A DNA stretch of 54,328 nucleotides. Source: Candidatus Omnitrophota bacterium (GTDB lineage: Bacteria > Omnitrophota > Gorgyraeia > Pluralincolimonadales > Pluralincolimonadaceae). The stretch covers positions 1 through 54,328 of the forward strand of contig JAUYOH010000104.1 of NCBI GenBank assembly GCA_030695925.1, in the 5' to 3' direction. A model generated the notes under the pieces. It saw nothing but the letters and a program-made list of their open reading frames with translations. It had not been told where the DNA came from and ran no database searches. The position numbers and the translations under genes were made by a program. Shown here in pieces: positions 52,121 to 54,328 of this stretch. The stretch's first letter is position 1, and each line of letters begins with the position of its first letter.

Positions 52121-54328
52121 TCTATCTCCGTACGTTGATATAGCATTTCTGCCTGTGGAAGATATGTTATGGTAACGTCCTTAAATACGGGCCTGACCCC
52201 ATCCTGAGCCGTATCGGTCATAATAACTTTATACTGAAAGAACTTAGCATTATTTAAATTCAGGGCCTGACCGTTAGAGCTGCTATAAGTTACCCCCCAC
52301 GACCCCCACGTTGAAGGGTCGCTGGTAAGCCCTGTTAACGCATCGGCTGTTCTACCTTCCATAGAGATCGCTTTACCTGACGGCAATACCTCATTCCAAG
52401 AGATATATCCCCAGTTTACTCCACCTTCCTCTGCGGCGACAATCTCACAAAATGGAGCGGAAGCAAAAAAACCTTTTTGAGGAATCCAGTTAAAATTATC
52501 CCAATAAGTAGTAAGGGGGCCTTGGTCTTGCCAGTTTCCGCTTCCTAATGGGTCGTCTACCCGATCTGCGTTATAACTAGATAACACCGCACAAGCCGGA
52601 TTATTTTCGTCTCTACTTTTTTGCGCGCCGGCAATACCGTCTATGTAAGCCTGGAAACTATTCGAGATGCCTACAACTTTTAAAACCTTGCTTTTTCTAT
52701 ACGGATTAATGTCTGCTTGTGAATTCCAAGTCCCATCGTAGTTACTGGCCAAATTTAACTCGCTAATACCTCTATCGGCACCGTAAATAGCCACATAATC
52801 TTGCTTCATGAGATTATAATAATTTCGAAGGTTTGTTCCACCTTTAAAATCGGATTCGCCTTGAAGGATAAAAGAATGTTTGAGATTAAACCAGCCGACA
52901 TCCCAAGCTGTCGCTGTCCGCTCCGAAGGGCTTTCTGCGTCCATCTCCCAACACTGGGTAAATAAATCATAACCGGTCCTGTTGTCCACATAATAATAAT
53001 AACCATTAAGCTCTACCGCCTTGTTCTCACTTTGTGCTGCTGTTATGGAAAATTCTCTATCCGTATCCCCATCAAGACCGCAATCCTGAAATTTGTTCCA
53101 ATTGGTGTCATCATTAGAAGGAGCTGACGGCAGCCTTTCTTCCCTAAGATTATTTACCGAATAAGCGCAATCCTCATCAAAATTGTCCCAAAATCCTAAT
53201 TTTAGGGCGTTCGGGCTGGTTCCCTCGCTAGTCGGACAGCTGTTCAGCCAAGTCACATTCAAGAACTCCCCGTCGGTAAAATCGTTGAGCGTGGAAAACC
53301 ACGGAGCATAAAATTCCGCTCGTGTAGTCTGGGTCCATGCCCCAAAAATTCTTGTTTCTGCGGCGATCTTCTTCTTAGCTAATACAGCCCCTGCCGCTGT
53401 CTTTACTTTTCCGGTCGAAGTTATCTTGTAAAAACCCGCGGAGTTATAAGTCGTCTCGGTCGCTGTCGTCGCCGCATAGGGACCGGCATATGGTGGGGGG
53501 TGATAACCAAGATACTCTGCTGGAACATAATCTTTGGAACCCAAGCCGTCCCACTTTAGCTCGCATCCATTGGCACCTCCCTGATCATAATATTCAATCG
53601 TAATAGGATGCCAACCTGCGGAATTAAAGGTATGACTTCCGCTTGTCTCAGTCATGCCTTGGTCCTGCCACATATTGATCTCCCTTTGTCCGTCAAGCCA
53701 AAGCCTTGAACCGTCGTCGGTACGAAGATAAAAGGTAATGGAGCTGCCCACCTTATTCAGCGGCACATAAACAAAACCCGTAAAGATCACACCAAATTGG
53801 TCTATCCCGAACTGCTCGTTTACTAAATACCCGCCGGCCCATTCGGCATCATGAGTCTCGTCCCAACTATCTGTACCCCCTAGCCACAATTCCCTTACCT
53901 TCCCAAGCTCTACGACTTTGCCTTTATAATAGGACAGATTCAGGATCGTGTCTTTGCTGAAACCGGTCTTGTTCACATAATACTTTCCTATTAAGCCGCC
54001 TCTGATTATGGGCGCGGAAACCGTGACGATATCCTTAATACCGTTATACTTATTATTATCGTTTAAGACGACCCTGAGTTCTTCTACGGTGGCATAAGGG
54101 GCATTTTTGGCGTTGGTTTCATCCCCTGTGGCGACCTGCGGACCGCCAGAGCCTGAAGTCAGAATCTGTGTAGTGACATCCGAATTCGCGTCTCTATAGT
54201 CAATGATCTTGGCGATATCGTTATTACTTAGCCCGTTAGCCGTCAGAGTAGATATCCACGGATAATCCGTCTCATCGAGAGCGTTAATATTTACTTTCTG
54301 GTCCTCGCGTTCAATAGTCACCTCATAT
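52117..54328 (-). CDS. Giant GspK-like minor pseudopilin with inserted PA14 domain, 5'-truncated by window edge
   Basis: The frame is open to the right edge (a GTG at 54321 is only an internal codon), so the start lies outside. The first 105 residues read like GspK: EDQKVNINALDE, NDIAKIIDYRDANSD and NAPYATVEELRVVL. A PA14 domain follows (about 110-285; GGLIGKYYVNKTGF, SITFYLRTDDGSRLWLDGQ, GWHPITIEYYDQGGANGCEL). Then GFYKITSTGKV, typical of PilX/GspK, and a long Trp/Asn-rich beta domain to the end. PA14 folds often bind glycans. It is coupled to the beta-helix gene by a 4-base overlap. Confidence 0.82.
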   Translation of the reverse strand, partial: YEVTIEREDQKVNINALDETDYPWISTLTANGLSNNDIAKIIDYRDANSDVTTQILTSGSGGPQVATGDETNAKNAPYATVEELRVVLNDNNKYNGIKDIVTVSAPIIRGGLIGKYYVNKTGFSKDTILNLSYYKGKVVELGKVRELWLGGTDSWDETHDAEWAGGYLVNEQFGIDQFGVIFTGFVYVPLNKVGSSITFYLRTDDGSRLWLDGQREINMWQDQGMTETSGSHTFNSAGWHPITIEYYDQGGANGCELKWDGLGSKDYVPAEYLGYHPPPYAGPYAATTATETTYNSAGFYKITSTGKVKTAAGAVLAKKKIAAETRIFGAWTQTTRAEFYAPWFSTLNDFTDGEFLNVTWLNSCPTSEGTSPNALKLGFWDNFDEDCAYSVNNLREERLPSAPSNDDTNWNKFQDCGLDGDTDREFSITAAQSENKAVELNGYYYYVDNRTGYDLFTQCWEMDAESPSERTATAWDVGWFNLKHSFILQGESDFKGGTNLRNYYNLMKQDYVAIYGADRGISELNLASNYDGTWNSQADINPYRKSKVLKVVGISNSFQAYIDGIAGAQKSRDENNPACAVLSSYNADRVDDPLGSGNWQDQGPLTTYWDNFNWIPQKGFFASAPFCEIVAAEEGGVNWGYISWNEVLPSGKAISMEGRTADALTGLTSDPSTWGSWGVTYSSSNGQALNLNNAKFFQYKVIMTDTAQDGVRPVFKDVTITYLPQAEMLYQRTEIE

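Noticed and set aside
1-54328. CRISPR arrays, rRNA genes or complete insertion sequences
   Set aside because: I saw no regularly spaced repeats with unique spacers, no rRNA signature and no transposase anywhere in the window.

Overview
The window looks like chromosomal DNA of an anaerobic, Gram-negative-type bacterium. I see lipoprotein and signal-peptide genes, secretins, a type IV pilus / type II secretion inner-membrane module, the methyl branch of the Wood-Ljungdahl pathway, and an NfnAB transhydrogenase. The combination suggests an uncultivated lineage such as Omnitrophota. That assignment is an inference from gene content; no rRNA is present to confirm it. Every convincing gene lies on the minus strand, so transcription runs from high to low coordinates.

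Region 1 (1-5470) is a phage-like or satellite-like integrated element, AT-richer than the rest. In transcription order it holds a structured 5' leader, a 58-aa zinc-ribbon protein, an unknown 219-aa protein with a terminator, a MerR-type HTH protein, a 48-aa ORF, a CHC2 zinc-finger protein, a D5/P4-type helicase, a cluster of GGAC iterons, and the small and large terminase subunits (the latter leaves the left edge). The element abuts the 3' end of a tRNA-Tyr gene, which is followed by tRNA-Thr.

Region 2 (5471-13408) is a housekeeping unit starting at an extended -10 promoter before ftsH: ftsH-folP-cdaA-ybbR-pdxJ-acpS-nnrD-tRNA-Thr-tRNA-Tyr, with tilS and a small membrane protein upstream. 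A tRNA-Met gene with its own promoter lies at 13647-13763.

Region 3 (13779-28397) is one apparent 14-gene operon beginning at a TTGACG-17-TATAAT promoter so close to fhs that the mRNA should be nearly leaderless. The order is fhs-fchA-folD-metV-metF-metH activation domain-metH-panB-panE-nfnA-nfnB-lipoprotein-mnmA-larE. The one-carbon genes stand in the same order as the reactions (formate to methyl-THF to methionine). FolD has lost the residues needed for its cyclohydrolase activity, and a separate FchA is encoded next to it. Between fhs and rlmN (28398-28839) lies a gene-free block of palindromic repeats.

Region 4 (28840-43601) is a dense run of core genes: rlmN, a secreted glycoside hydrolase, a histidine phosphatase, rnhB, rplS, trmD, rpsP, murA, prmC, prfA, rpmE, rho, a GGDEF protein, coaE, glgA and polA.

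Region 5 (43639-54328) is a secretion/pilus locus: a very large GspK-like pseudopilin with a PA14 domain (leaves the right edge), a beta-helix protein, a PilM-PilN fusion, PilO, a PilP/GspC-like protein, a TPR-STN protein, two tandem paralogous secretins, a YbjQ-like exported protein and an exported gluzincin peptidase. The usual single secretin polypeptide appears to be divided over three genes.
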